The notes below the pieces were generated by a model that saw only the letters and a list, made by a program, of their open reading frames with translations, was not told the origin of the DNA and did not search any database. DNA of 51,277 nucleotides from Caldifarciminota bacterium (GTDB lineage: Bacteria; Hydrothermota; Hydrothermia; Hydrothermales; JAJRUZ01). Positions within the stretch are counted from its first letter, which is position 1; each line of letters opens with the position of its first letter. A program made the translations under genes and the position numbers. Where the stretch lies: assembly GCA_024277525.1 (NCBI GenBank), contig JAJRUZ010000039.1:1-51277 (forward strand). The letters are read 5' to 3'. Shown piece by piece: positions 1-9,087 of the stretch.

Positions 1-204
1 AAAGTAAAAAGTCAAAAGTTAAAAGTGAATTTCAGGAATCTTGTAGCCTCGGTATCCTTACCGCGAAATAAAAATTATAGGATTTATGGTATAACGGGAA
101 GAATAATCGCGACTCGGAAGTCGCTCCTGCAGGGAAAATTGAAAAAAGGAATATATTTTATAAAAACAGATAAAAAAACATTTAAGATAATAAAAATAAA
201 ATGA
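1..204 (+). CDS. C-terminal end of a secreted protein with a sorting-type domain (partial)
   Basis: Frame 1 is open from the first base to the TGA at 202-204, giving 67 residues whose gene starts before the window. The end contains IYGITGRII and then GKLKKGIYFIKT, which is the pattern of the C-terminal sorting domain (T9SS type A or FlgD-like fold) also seen at the end of the next gene. Oddly, two REP-like palindromes (43-66 and 107-130) lie inside the frame and code for NLVASVSLPR and ATRKSLLQ. The second falls in the loop between the GR-II strand and the G-LKKGIY strand, where sorting domains vary. The open frame plus the motif order support a real coding end; function of the missing body is unknown. 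Confidence 0.6.
   Translation, partial: KVKSQKLKVNFRNLVASVSLPRNKNYRIYGITGRIIATRKSLLQGKLKKGIYFIKTDKKTFKIIKIK
43..66 (+). repeat. REP-like palindrome with GTAG head, copy 1
   Basis: GTAG is followed by a hairpin with arms CGGTA and TACCG and then GCGA. Head plus hairpin is the layout of REP elements moved by RAYT (TnpA-REP) transposases. It lies inverted relative to the copy at 107-130, so the pair has the layout of a REPIN. Confidence 0.5.
107..130 (-). repeat. REP-like palindrome, copy 2 (inverted)
   Basis: Read on the minus strand it is GCAG, GAGCGACTT, CCG, AGTCGCGA. The arms GCGACT and AGTCGC pair perfectly. It shares the head, GAGCG and CGCGA parts with the copy at 11123-11146, showing a genome family rather than a chance hairpin. 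Confidence 0.6.
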
Positions 205-277
205 AAAAAATTTTTATTTGTTTTATTAAATTGAAAAATACAAAGAAAAATCTTTAAAATAATAAAAGAATAGGATA

Positions 278-292
278 AAGGTTCAAATCCTT
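278..292 (+). other. tRNA T-arm-like hairpin before the next gene
   Basis: AAGG TTCAAAT CCTT forms a 4-bp stem with a 7-base loop carrying the tRNA T-loop sequence GTTCAAATC. It lies about 20 bases before the ATG at 313. No tRNA body precedes it. Similar hairpins precede the starts at 41611 and 50538 on the minus strand. Confidence 0.4.
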
Positions 293-312
293 AAGTTTTT
301 AGGAGGTTTTTT

Positions 313-2616
313 ATGTGGTATAAAATTATAGTCTTGTTTATTATAGCAAAGGTATCAACGGCGGGTGAATTTTTTAAAATTGCACCTGCAAAAAGACTGA
401 CGGGTAAAGGAGAAGTAATTCCACTTCATGTTGAGAGAATAAGGGTTCAGAAATCATGGGGAAATCCTGTTATTCAAAAATGGGGAACAGGGCTTGGTGC
501 AGCAGCAGTTCTTGGGCCCGCAGATACTCCTTTAATTGATTGGTGGACAGAACTCGGGTGGACAGGTGATATTATATTCGGGATCTGGAATATTTATGAT
601 CCTTCCGAATTTGCTTATGTATTAGGAGGAATAGACCCCGGAGATACATTTGTTTCCTATTTTCAACCACCGGTAGCATGCACAATTGTGGCTTTCGGTA
701 TTTATTATTTCAATGATGAAGCTGACCCTTCGGCAAATTTGACTTATTTTGCCTCCTGGACAAGGGAAGGAGTTGCACCTGAGTCCCTCTGGAGTTATGG
801 CAGAGGAACTTATCCAGATACCGAGGCTTCGGGTTTAGGTCGGTACATTGATTATCACTATGGATATGATTATCCAGGTCCTGTGCCTTTTGATAAAAAT
901 AACTGGATTACCGCCCCTACAACAATTTCCGTTCCTTACGATACTCTGAATATTCAATATACCGTATTTTATCCTGATACTGTTATAGATGATTCATTGG
1001 CAGATGAATTCTGGGTTGGTTGGGTGCCTTTGACTGCTGGAGCATCAAATGCAATGCCATGGGTAATTATTACTTCAAATTATGGAACAGGGAACTGGAA
1101 GTGCTGGATTTATCAGCAAGACCTTTCAGGATTCGGAATAAGCCCGGGCTGGTACAATCAATGGCACGGATACTGGATGGACGCATTTGTATGGGTATAT
1201 GAGGACCCTCCTCCTTCAATAATATGGGTTGAGGAGTTGCCGTGGACTTTCTCAACAGGACCTTTCAAAATAAAAATGTATGCAAAGGACATTTTGGGAA
1301 TTCCCTCTGCAAATCAAAGTATCAAAGCATGCACCCTTGAAGTATATGCGATTCCGAGTTCACCAACACCTCAATATATTGAAGGTGTCCCTCTCTCGGG
1401 TGACTCTACAGCTACAGCAGGTCTATGGGAATTTACATTCGGAAATTTTGCCCCCGGCGATACGGTATATTACAGAATTTATTCTGTGTATGATTATTCA
1501 GGTGGAGTCACAAGTGAAGATTCATACCACAAATTTGTGATACTTGAATATAATCCTGATGTTCAATTCCTTTTTGTAGATGAAGACCAGGATGCGTGGG
1601 CTCAATATGCCTATGATATTTTTAATGAACTCGTTGATTATACCGACACTGTTGCCGACGGAACCCCATCTGCATTTTTCTGGGATACAAAAACAATGGG
1701 GTACCTTGATTCGTCCGTTCTTGATGTAAATAAATTTAAAGCAGTTTTCTGGACCGCTTTGGAAGGAGATACTTTTGCTTTCGATACCGTTAATATAAAA
1801 AATTACCTTAATTCAGGGGGCAATCTGTTTGTTTCTTCACAAGATTTCGTTTGCGGAGGATTTGGTATCGGAGATTATACAACGGAAACTTCTATAAAAA
1901 CAGATTTTCCCGGGCATTTTCTTCACACTTATATGAAAATGGATAGGGTCTTGGATGATGCCGGAGGGTTCCCTCCGGGTGCCGGAGTATGGATTTACGG
2001 CTTTCCCGGAGACCCTATTTCTGACCCGCTTCCTACATATTGGATGCGGATGGATTCGTTTTTTTACTCAGGTTATTCAGGTTATGTATTTCCTGATGAC
2101 CTTGGAAATGCAGTTTATGACACAGTATTTCCTTGCTGGTTTTATGGAAAGGTGACCGAAAGGGAATCCGGAACACCTGCGGGTTACTGGTATGACGGAA
2201 CAAATTACGGAGAAGCTTATAAATTGGTATTTTTTTATTTCAACTACCAGTATTTGGATTCCCTTCAAGTAAAAGAACTTACAAAGAGAATCCTTGATTT
2301 CTTCGGATATGAGGTGGTTTCTGTGTCCGAAACACCGAAAATTAAACCCTCCAAAATGAAACTCTCGCTCAAAGCACCTTCAATTGCAGGGCTCGGGAAT
2401 ATTTTTATCTATTACACAATTCCTGAACCGGGAAATGTTAAAATTTCCCTTTTTGATGCATCCGGAAGATTAATAAAAAATCTGTTTAAAGGAAGAAAAA
2501 AAGAGGGTGCCTATACCATTTCCTTCGGTTCAAAAGGACTTAAATCCGGCACATATTTCATAAAGATTGAATGTAAAGGTAAATCAGAAAGTCAGAAACT
2601 GATATTGATAAGGTAA
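313..2616 (+). CDS. Large secreted protein with C-terminal sorting-type domain
   Basis: A 767-residue protein with a signal peptide (about residues 1-18, ending VSTA-GE) and an AGGAGG site 6 bases before the ATG. The body is rich in Trp, Tyr, Gly, Asp and Pro with no catalytic motif I can name; it reads like a beta-rich extracellular protein. The middle (about 415-520) resembles a Rossmann-like segment (VQFLFVDEDQDAWAQ, LNSGGNLFVSSQDF) of the kind seen in surface peptidase-like proteins of these lineages. The last 75 residues have the sorting fold: ISLFDASGRLIKNL, LKSGTYFIKI and a basic tail. It is probably exported and anchored or released at the surface. The same domain type ends the preceding gene. 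Confidence 0.85.
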   Translation: MWYKIIVLFIIAKVSTAGEFFKIAPAKRLTGKGEVIPLHVERIRVQKSWGNPVIQKWGTGLGAAAVLGPADTPLIDWWTELGWTGDIIFGIWNIYDPSEFAYVLGGIDPGDTFVSYFQPPVACTIVAFGIYYFNDEADPSANLTYFASWTREGVAPESLWSYGRGTYPDTEASGLGRYIDYHYGYDYPGPVPFDKNNWITAPTTISVPYDTLNIQYTVFYPDTVIDDSLADEFWVGWVPLTAGASNAMPWVIITSNYGTGNWKCWIYQQDLSGFGISPGWYNQWHGYWMDAFVWVYEDPPPSIIWVEELPWTFSTGPFKIKMYAKDILGIPSANQSIKACTLEVYAIPSSPTPQYIEGVPLSGDSTATAGLWEFTFGNFAPGDTVYYRIYSVYDYSGGVTSEDSYHKFVILEYNPDVQFLFVDEDQDAWAQYAYDIFNELVDYTDTVADGTPSAFFWDTKTMGYLDSSVLDVNKFKAVFWTALEGDTFAFDTVNIKNYLNSGGNLFVSSQDFVCGGFGIGDYTTETSIKTDFPGHFLHTYMKMDRVLDDAGGFPPGAGVWIYGFPGDPISDPLPTYWMRMDSFFYSGYSGYVFPDDLGNAVYDTVFPCWFYGKVTERESGTPAGYWYDGTNYGEAYKLVFFYFNYQYLDSLQVKELTKRILDFFGYEVVSVSETPKIKPSKMKLSLKAPSIAGLGNIFIYYTIPEPGNVKISLFDASGRLIKNLFKGRKKEGAYTISFGSKGLKSGTYFIKIECKGKSESQKLILIR

Positions 2617-2705
2617 AGTCCTATTGTCGGAAAATAACATCTGATTTACCGTTCATAAGTTTATCTTATTGGTTTATGTATTACTTTTAACTTAAAATTA
2701 TAAAC

Positions 2706-3479
2706 ATGGACAAATGGAAGAGAACAAAATTTTTATTATTTATAATGTTTATCCAATGTCCCCTTTTTGGGGATGCACCGGTTGAGTTTATATTTCTAAA
2801 ACACAACGCTCCCCCAATATGGCAAAAAGCTATAGGAATCTTTGTTCAGCAGAGCGGAGACAGTATTTTGGTTGTGTATGAAAAGCCTTATAAGAATTCA
2901 AAAGTAATATTTTCAGGAATCTCCGAAGATACCGCCATATGTCCTTTAAGTGCATTCGGATATTCTCATGAGCCTTTGAAAAAAATGACAAGGAAATATC
3001 CGCTTTTAGATATGAAAAATAAATATGCAAAAATTGTATACAATGTAAACAGTGGACATGTGGGGTGGGTAGAAGTAAAGGAGCAAAAAAGAGAAATAAT
3101 GTTATTTTCAGATTCCTTAAAATTTCGTATGATGGATGCGATATATCTCGGAACCATAGGAAAAAACAAATCTGATACGGTTTTTTATTTTGATAGACCC
3201 GGCGGGAAGTTAATAAAAGCAGAAGAAATTTTCCCGTTCATTCCGGAGATAAGAAAATGCAGATTTGGAGCACAAAAGAAGGGACATGTTCGCGAGGTAT
3301 GGCGCTATTATAAACCAGATTTATTTTTAGGAGTTGTTTTAAAAATGAAAGGAAACTGGGTGCTCATGGGTAAATGTAAGGATTATGAATGTATAAAAAA
3401 GAAGAAAAAAGGTTGGATTAGAATTAAGGACAAAAACGGTAACCTTCTTTTATGGTTCATATGGGTGGATAGATGTTAA
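2706..3479 (+). CDS. Secreted protein of unknown function
   Basis: 257 residues with a signal peptide (KFLLFIMFIQCPLFGDA). I do not recognise the family. The pieces GHVGWVEV and KKKKGWIRIKDKNG resemble SH3-like strands, so a bacterial SH3-type fold is possible. The start follows AT-rich DNA with no clear Shine-Dalgarno site. Its stop overlaps the start of the broken barrel gene at 3473, so the two were probably co-translated. Confidence 0.75.
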   Translation: MDKWKRTKFLLFIMFIQCPLFGDAPVEFIFLKHNAPPIWQKAIGIFVQQSGDSILVVYEKPYKNSKVIFSGISEDTAICPLSAFGYSHEPLKKMTRKYPLLDMKNKYAKIVYNVNSGHVGWVEVKEQKREIMLFSDSLKFRMMDAIYLGTIGKNKSDTVFYFDRPGGKLIKAEEIFPFIPEIRKCRFGAQKKGHVREVWRYYKPDLFLGVVLKMKGNWVLMGKCKDYECIKKKKKGWIRIKDKNGNLLLWFIWVDRC

Positions 3480-4149
3480 TATTTATAATAATTTCCCTTA
3501 ATTTCTATATAGGCGGGGGAATAAAAATAAATAAATTTTTTCAATATGAAGACCAGGGAAACGGATTTTTTATTATGTCCGAATTTTTATTTGCGAGCAG
3601 GAAGTTTTATACTCTTTTTATTTAACAATTAATAAAAATATATCAAAAGGCACAGTTCCTCTTATATATTTTTATGTTATTGACCCTATGAATCCGGAAA
3701 GAGAATTATACGGAAAACTCAAAAGAGAGGAAGCTTCTCTGAATCTGGGTTTTTCTTTCGGATTCAAAGTGAATGAAAAAACATTTTTTAAATTAATTTC
3801 CGGAATAAGCTATTTAAATATGAAAATAAAAGTTCATTCAGAAAATTATTTTACCTGGTTCGGGTTCGGCGGAGACACTTTTGAAGTATATGCAAAGGTT
3901 TATTGTGACCCTGTAAATGTCTCCTCCTTTTATCCCTCATTTTATTTCGGCTCACAAATAAATATTTTTAAGAATGTCTTTCTTGATATTATGACAGGCT
4001 GGATGTTCGGAAATACCATTAAATATTTCCATTTTATGATTGAACCGGTTAATGATACCCCGGGTATAGGGGCAGATTTTTCTCCGGTCCCGATTTCCCT
4101 TTCCCTGAATAAAATGGAAATCTTCGGAAGTATAAAATTGAAATTCTGA
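3473..4149 (+). pseudogene. Outer-membrane beta-barrel-like gene broken by a one-base frameshift
   Basis: An ATG at 3473 overlaps the preceding stop and opens a frame to TAA at 3623-3625. The continuation lies in another frame: from about 3613 the frame of the 153-residue piece that begins at 3688 is open upstream and reads YLTINKNISKGTVPLIYFYV. Adding one T to the T5 run at 3615-3619 joins both into one protein of about 225 residues with alternating amphipathic strands, as expected for a small barrel (SFGFKVNEKTFFKL, SFYFGSQINIFK). It may be a true pseudogene or an assembly indel; the downstream 153-residue piece could be annotated alone. Confidence 0.6.
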
Positions 4150-4168
4150 AGAAAAAGGATTTGTTTTT

Positions 4169-4918
4169 GTGATTTCCTTATATTATCATATTATTATAAT
4201 GAGTATCTTTTTTTTAATATTAATTTCTTTAAATGCTGATGAAATTATTAAAAATGTTGAAGACCTCTTAAGAAGCAATAATTCTCACGGAATTTATGAA
4301 ATGCAAATCATAAGACCTGATTTTCAGAGAAAAATAGTTTTTGAATTCTGGGATGAAAGAAAGGAGGATAAAAGTCTTGTTCTGATAATTGAGCCGAAAA
4401 AAGATAAAGGAACTGTATTTTTAAAATCAGGAACAAACCTTTATATGTATATTCCGAGAGTAAGAAAACAGATAAGAATTCCGCCTTCCATGATGCAGAA
4501 TTCATGGATGGGAAGCGATTTTACAAATGATGATATTGTGAAAGAATATTCTATATCAAAGGATTATATGCCTGAAATTATATCTCAAAAAGGTGATACT
4601 GTAACTTTGAAACTTGTTCCGAAACCTGACAGGGAAATTTTATGGAGTTATGTAAAATTCAAAGTTCTTCTTCCGAAGTATCCCCTTTCCGCAATTTATT
4701 ATGACGAAGATGGAAATCCTGTAAGAAAGGTCTCTTTTAAAGATTATAAAATTATCAGGGGAAGAAAATTACCTTCTGTATGGGAACTTGAGGTTCTGCA
4801 TAAAAAAGGAAATAAAACAATTCTGATTCTCAAAGACATACAATTTGATATATCATTTCCTTCGGGACTTTTTTCTCTTCAGAATCTTGATAAGATTTCA
4901 AAAAAAGCTTTTAAATGA
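4169..4918 (+). CDS. LolA-like outer-membrane lipoprotein-sorting protein
   Basis: 249 residues from a GTG; an ATG at 4199 (residue 11) directly before the hydrophobic signal core (MSIFFLILISLNADE) is the more likely start. After the signal peptide the protein follows the outer membrane lipoprotein-sorting family (PF17131-type LolA-like fold): LYMYIPRVRKQIRIPPSMMQNSWMGSDFTNDD is the typical core and PLSAIYYDEDGNPVRKVSF follows. Known members sit beside FtsX-like permeases and are thought to carry lipid or lipoprotein across the periplasm. Here it is followed by an unknown gene and two permeases, overlapping by ATGA, which supports one operon. Confidence 0.85.
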   Translation: MISLYYHIIIMSIFFLILISLNADEIIKNVEDLLRSNNSHGIYEMQIIRPDFQRKIVFEFWDERKEDKSLVLIIEPKKDKGTVFLKSGTNLYMYIPRVRKQIRIPPSMMQNSWMGSDFTNDDIVKEYSISKDYMPEIISQKGDTVTLKLVPKPDREILWSYVKFKVLLPKYPLSAIYYDEDGNPVRKVSFKDYKIIRGRKLPSVWELEVLHKKGNKTILILKDIQFDISFPSGLFSLQNLDKISKKAFK

Positions 4919-5613
4919 ATAATCTATTTTTAACATTATTTTTGATAAATGCTGCAACCGGCATATGTGTATGGAATTTTAATTTTTTTAAAGCAGAATT
5001 TTACACTTCTTTCGGACATGGATTTGAAGAAAAATTTGTTAAAAGGATTTATATCAGAACAGTTTATCTTCTGAATATATATGAAACTTTTAAAGAAAAT
5101 AAAATATTTCCGAGATTTTTATGGTTTGAAAGATATTATAAACAACCTGAATCATACAAAATTTCTAATGATACTATTTATGTCAGAAGTTTAAAAGACA
5201 CATTTTTAATTAAAGAAATATTCCGGGAACTTTTCAATATTAAGATAAAAAATTTTAAGAGATTTGAAAAGGAACCTTTTTATGTATTTTCCCTGCATAT
5301 TGCATGTGCAAGTAATCCTTTTGAGTTGAAGAAGGTTTTAAGAAAAAGAGATACCTTATTTAATTGTTATGGAAGAGACTCCAAAAAATCAGATAAGAAT
5401 GAACTTTTTATATACCCTTGTTCGGACTATATACACCCCCTCTCTTTTTATCAGCATGAAAAAGACGGATACTGGCATTTTTATACAGGTTTTTACTTAA
5501 AACTTCAAAATGTTAGAAAAGCTAAGAAAATATGGGAAAAATATTTTAAAAATGTAAGTATCGTAAGTTTTCCTCTTACATATGATTATATTGCAAAATA
5601 TTTAGGAACATGA
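4915..5613 (+). CDS. Unknown exported protein of the Lol-like operon
   Basis: 232 residues, rich in aromatic and basic residues, with a hydrophobic N-terminus (NNLFLTLFLINAATGICVW) that may be a signal peptide. I do not recognise the family. It overlaps the LolA-like gene by ATGA and the first permease by 4 bases, so translation is coupled and it probably serves the same export system. In related operons this slot often holds a periplasmic or outer-membrane accessory protein. Confidence 0.75.
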   Translation: MNNLFLTLFLINAATGICVWNFNFFKAEFYTSFGHGFEEKFVKRIYIRTVYLLNIYETFKENKIFPRFLWFERYYKQPESYKISNDTIYVRSLKDTFLIKEIFRELFNIKIKNFKRFEKEPFYVFSLHIACASNPFELKKVLRKRDTLFNCYGRDSKKSDKNELFIYPCSDYIHPLSFYQHEKDGYWHFYTGFYLKLQNVRKAKKIWEKYFKNVSIVSFPLTYDYIAKYLGT

Positions 5614-6818
5614 AATTTCTTTTAAAGTTTTCTCTCAGAAACCTTTTAAGACACAGGGCAAGAGCGGTATTCACCTTTGTTGCAGTATCAATGGGAGCAA
5701 TGTTTATTTTTGCAAACTTCACACTAATTGAAGGAAGTCATTATTACATGCTTGAATATTCTTTAAAGGCAATTTTTAAAGGTAACTTCAATGTTTATCA
5801 TAAAAAATTTAAAGATGAACCAGCAATTTATAACTCATTCAGATTTGATGAGGAATTAAAGAAAAAACTTGAAAATGATAAATATGTTGAGCTTTATTTT
5901 GCAAAGGTGGAAACAGGCGGACTTTTAAGCTATAAAGATGAAACAATAGGAGTTATAATCGAAGGTGCAAATCTTGATGAATTATTCGGTGAAAAATCCT
6001 TTTTTAAATTAATAGAAAAAGGAAATAATGAAGGCATTTACATAAGCAAAACCCTTTCCGAAAGATTAAATATAAAAATAAATGATTCCCTTTTAATTTT
6101 AACACAGGATTATTACGGCTCAATTTCAGCTGATATATTTAAAATTAAAGGAATTTTTGTTTCAAAAAATCCTGAATTTGACAAAAGGGGTGTTATCTTT
6201 GATTTAAAGGATTTACAGAATTTCTTAACACTTGGGAATAAAATCACGGAACTCTCAATATTTACAAAAAATCTTGATGTTTCCGAAAAAATAAGAAGAG
6301 AACTTAAAAATATTTTACCCGAAAATACCGTAATTTTCTCGTGGAAGGAGGATATGCCGGGTCTTAAAAATGCTCTTGAGCTCGATTCAGGAAGTGCCTG
6401 GGTAATGATTTATACTTTTCTCGTTTTAATACTTCTTATCATTTTTGCAACCTTTTATATGAATATCACAGAAAGAACAAGGGAAAATGGAGTAATACTT
6501 GCAATCGGCTCAAAACCTTCCTTTTTATTCAAATCAATAATACTTGAAGCCTTGATTCTTTCCCTCTTTGCTTCTGCATTCGGTTCTTTACTGGGCTTTT
6601 TGCTTTCATTCATTCTTTATGTAAAACCCATAACAATTAAATTTGAGGCTTACAGTTCTCTTTTAGGAACAGAGGAATTTTATATTAAAACAAGGTATCT
6701 TTTCAGTCATTTTGTTTACACATATATTCTTACAATTATCATGTGTATAATCGGTGCTTTCTTTCCTGCAAGAAGAATAAGAAAAATAAAGCCTCAGGAG
6801 GCATTGAGACATGTTTAA
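5610..6818 (+). CDS. FtsX/LolE-type ABC transporter permease (first copy)
   Basis: 402 residues with MacB/FtsX topology: a first membrane helix at about 18-40, a large periplasmic domain (about 45-260), then three C-terminal helices (about 265-385). The segment NITERTRENGVILAIGSKPSFLFKSIILE is the usual coupling-helix region of LolC/LolE permeases, and the end (PARRIRKIKPQEALR) is typical. It overlaps the preceding gene by 4 bases. No ATPase gene lies in this operon; the only candidate in the window is the frameshifted gene at 17069. Confidence 0.9.
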   Translation: MKFLLKFSLRNLLRHRARAVFTFVAVSMGAMFIFANFTLIEGSHYYMLEYSLKAIFKGNFNVYHKKFKDEPAIYNSFRFDEELKKKLENDKYVELYFAKVETGGLLSYKDETIGVIIEGANLDELFGEKSFFKLIEKGNNEGIYISKTLSERLNIKINDSLLILTQDYYGSISADIFKIKGIFVSKNPEFDKRGVIFDLKDLQNFLTLGNKITELSIFTKNLDVSEKIRRELKNILPENTVIFSWKEDMPGLKNALELDSGSAWVMIYTFLVLILLIIFATFYMNITERTRENGVILAIGSKPSFLFKSIILEALILSLFASAFGSLLGFLLSFILYVKPITIKFEAYSSLLGTEEFYIKTRYLFSHFVYTYILTIIMCIIGAFFPARRIRKIKPQEALRHV

Positions 6819-6839
6819 CCCAAATTTAACATTTGGGTT
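6817..6839 (+). terminator. Hairpin at the end of the first permease gene
   Basis: AACCCAAAT and ATTTGGGTT form a 9-bp stem with a 5-base loop, overlapping the stop codon. No T run follows, so it is not a standard intrinsic terminator; it could attenuate or stabilise the mRNA between the two permeases. Confidence 0.35.
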
Positions 6840-7040
6840 TAAAAATATTACTGTGGTAAAGAACATTTTAACATTAAAGGAGTATTGTGTTGGTCTATAC
6901 CCCCCTGATTTCCTGTTTCTTTCATTTCTTAATTACAGAGATAACTTCGTTGTCTTGGTGGCTCATACCTACAAACCCCTTTTTATTGTAGGAAAGCCTA
7001 AATGGATGAAATTCCCTACGCATTTTTATCAGGATAAATA
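6819..7040 (+). other. Unexplained spacer between two permease genes
   Basis: 222 bases interrupt an otherwise overlapping operon. A 76-residue frame beginning at 6811 runs through it but has no recognisable domain. A shorter frame (GTG at about 6888, after AAAGGAG) gives a hydrophobic 34-residue peptide. Neither is convincing. It may be an inserted or decayed segment. Confidence 0.3.
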
Positions 7041-8261
7041 ATGATTGCGTATGCACGCCTTGCGTGGAGAAATCTCTGGAGATTCAAAAGAAGAAATTTA
7101 TTTGCTATTTTTCTTGCGGGAGCAGGTTTCTTTCTTTTCCTCTTTTATTATGCTTTTATGATGGGATATACGGAAAGCTTTAAAAATTCAATGCTTGAGT
7201 CAATATATTCGGATATTTTAATATCACACAAAAATTATGACGAAAATTTTCCCTTTAAAAATCTTATCAATTTTGATGAAAAGTATATTGAAAAAATAAA
7301 GAAAATTGAAGGTGTAAAAGAAGTTTCTGCCAGATTGATTTTTTCCGGAACTGTTTTTTCTGCTTACAGAACAGAGCCTTCATTAATCATAGGAATTATT
7401 CCGGAGAGGGAAAAGGACATTTCAAACTGGTATGAGAGTATAGTTGAAGGTGAATATTTAACTTCAAATGACAGATTTTATGCTCTTGTTCCCAAAGAAT
7501 TTGCTGATAAGGCAAAACTCAGAAAAGGTAAAAGAATATCGGTGATGATTAAAAATTACAAAAATGAGATTGAATCAAAAATTTTCAAAGTTAAGGGGAT
7601 ATTACAAGCGCCTTTTATAAATGAAGGTATTATTTTTGTGAACTTAAAAGACCTTCAGGAAATAACGGGTTATAAAAATAAAATTTCGGGGTATTATGTC
7701 AAGGTTAAAAGGGAGAGTTATTTAGAAAGTGTTAAGAAAAAAATTCAGGAAATAGCAGGAAGTGAACTTTCCGTTAAAACATGGAGTGAGAGAATTCCGT
7801 ATTTAAAAGGTCTTTACAATTTATCAAGATGGATAATGTTTATTTATCTTTCCTTTCTATTCATTGCAGCAGCAATCGGGATTTTAAACATATTTTATAT
7901 GAACATGTCCGAAAGAACGAGGGAATTCGGGCTTTTGCTTTCAATAGGTGTGACACCGAGAAGGGTATTTTATCTTATTTTAATTGAAAGTTTTTATATA
8001 ACAACTCTGGGAATAATTGCCGGGGGGATTTTAATAAGTGTGGTATATCCGATATGGTCAAAATTCGGGCTTGATTTATCCCTGTTTGAAAAAGGGCTTG
8101 AGTATCTCGGAGTTTCAAAATATGTTTATCCTTTCATGGATATATACGGAATAATTTTTTCTCTTGTGCTTATTTACTTTTTCGGTATTCTTGCATCGGT
8201 TTATCCTGCAATAAAGGCATCCAGATTATCCCCTGCAAAAGCAATGCGATTTGTGAGATGA
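7041..8261 (+). CDS. FtsX/LolE-type ABC transporter permease (second copy)
   Basis: 406 residues with the same topology as the permease at 5610: helix at about 20-42, periplasmic domain, and three C-terminal helices. MNMSERTREFGLLLSIGVTP is the conserved coupling segment and the end ASRLSPAKAMRFV matches the family. Two different permeases probably form the heterodimer of a LolCDE- or MacB-like exporter. The gene begins one base after the spacer frame; its first residues (IAYARLAWRNLWRFKRRN) are typical of the family, so this start is good. Confidence 0.9.
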   Translation: MIAYARLAWRNLWRFKRRNLFAIFLAGAGFFLFLFYYAFMMGYTESFKNSMLESIYSDILISHKNYDENFPFKNLINFDEKYIEKIKKIEGVKEVSARLIFSGTVFSAYRTEPSLIIGIIPEREKDISNWYESIVEGEYLTSNDRFYALVPKEFADKAKLRKGKRISVMIKNYKNEIESKIFKVKGILQAPFINEGIIFVNLKDLQEITGYKNKISGYYVKVKRESYLESVKKKIQEIAGSELSVKTWSERIPYLKGLYNLSRWIMFIYLSFLFIAAAIGILNIFYMNMSERTREFGLLLSIGVTPRRVFYLILIESFYITTLGIIAGGILISVVYPIWSKFGLDLSLFEKGLEYLGVSKYVYPFMDIYGIIFSLVLIYFFGILASVYPAIKASRLSPAKAMRFVR

Positions 8262-8291
8262 AATGGTCCGAAGTTTTTTCCTGCAGAATTT

Positions 8292-8321
8292 TTGATTTTA
8301 TTTACAAATCCGGATTATAAT
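8292..8321 (+). promoter_or_regulatory. Promoter of the first PD-(D/E)XK paralogue, leaderless layout
   Basis: TTGATT (8292-8297), 18-base spacer, TATAAT (8316-8321). Only 7 bases separate the -10 box from the ATG at 8329, so transcription would begin at or just before the start codon. Confidence 0.6.
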
Positions 8322-8328
8322 ACATTCT

Positions 8329-9087
8329 ATGAACAGAAAAACATTGACCGAAAAAGAGATAATTGCAATTATTGAGAAAAGATTGCCAAAAATTATTGAA
8401 AAACATCCGGAGGTAAAAAGGAAAATAGAAGAAATACTTGAAAAAAAAGCGGCAACAAAGGATGATATAAAGGCGATATTGCTTGAACTTCAAAGACAGA
8501 GGGAGGAGGCAAATAAGAGATTTGAGATGCTTGAAAGGGAGAATGCCAAAAGATTTGAGGCAATGGAAAGGGAGAATGCCAAAAGATTTGAGGCTATTGA
8601 AAGAAGATTTGAAACAATGGAAAGAAGATTTGAGATTCTTGTGAAAGAGATGAGGGCGGGTTTTGAAGCCCTTGACAGAAAGATTGAGACAAGGATATCC
8701 GCGCTGGGTTCAAGATGGGGGATATACGCTGAGGATGCATTCAGAAAAACCTTTGAGGAGTTGCTTCCCGGATTGGGATATAAGGTAATAAAATGGAAAA
8801 AAATAGACGAAAAGGGAGTAATTTTTTCAAGACCAAGACCCGTTGAAATTGACATTCTTATAAAAAATAAAAAGAGAATAGCAATAGAGATAAAATCTTC
8901 ATTAACTATCGGGGAGCTCGAGATTTTTGAAAAGAGTGTGAAGTTTTATGAAAGGGAGGAGAGGGAAAAAATTACCGAAAAGATAGTTGTGACCCTGTTT
9001 CCTTATCCGGGTGTTGAGGAGTATGCAGGGGAATTGAAAATAAAGGTGATAAAGAGTGAAAGAGAAGCGGAAAATTATTTGAAATAA
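8329..9087 (+). CDS. Coiled-coil PD-(D/E)XK nuclease-like protein (DUF3782-type), paralogue 1
   Basis: 252 residues in three parts. Residues 1-50 form a helical head (TEKEIIAIIEKRLPKIIEKHPEVKRKI). About 52-120 is a coiled coil of 11- and 7-residue units built on RFE (AKRFEAMEREN, ERRFETM). About 125-250 is a PD-(D/E)XK-like domain: SALGSRWGIYAEDAFRK, then VEID and, after a hairpin, AIEIKSSL, giving the D...ExK pattern of restriction-type nucleases. Family members have no proven function that I know. Close paralogues lie at 11284 and 46867, a distant one at 30423. The promoter predicts a leaderless mRNA. Confidence 0.85.
   Translation: MNRKTLTEKEIIAIIEKRLPKIIEKHPEVKRKIEEILEKKAATKDDIKAILLELQRQREEANKRFEMLERENAKRFEAMERENAKRFEAIERRFETMERRFEILVKEMRAGFEALDRKIETRISALGSRWGIYAEDAFRKTFEELLPGLGYKVIKWKKIDEKGVIFSRPRPVEIDILIKNKKRIAIEIKSSLTIGELEIFEKSVKFYEREEREKITEKIVVTLFPYPGVEEYAGELKIKVIKSEREAENYLK

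Noticed and set aside
1-35. AAAGTCAAAAGTTAAAAGTGAA-like low-complexity stretch as a separate repeat
   Set aside because: It stays in frame with the partial gene and no second clear copy is in the window.
8490-8855. 121-residue antisense frame, and similar ones at 47310, 47373 and 30417-30962
   Set aside because: Shadows of repetitive coiled-coil coding sequence; the sense frames have clear domains.
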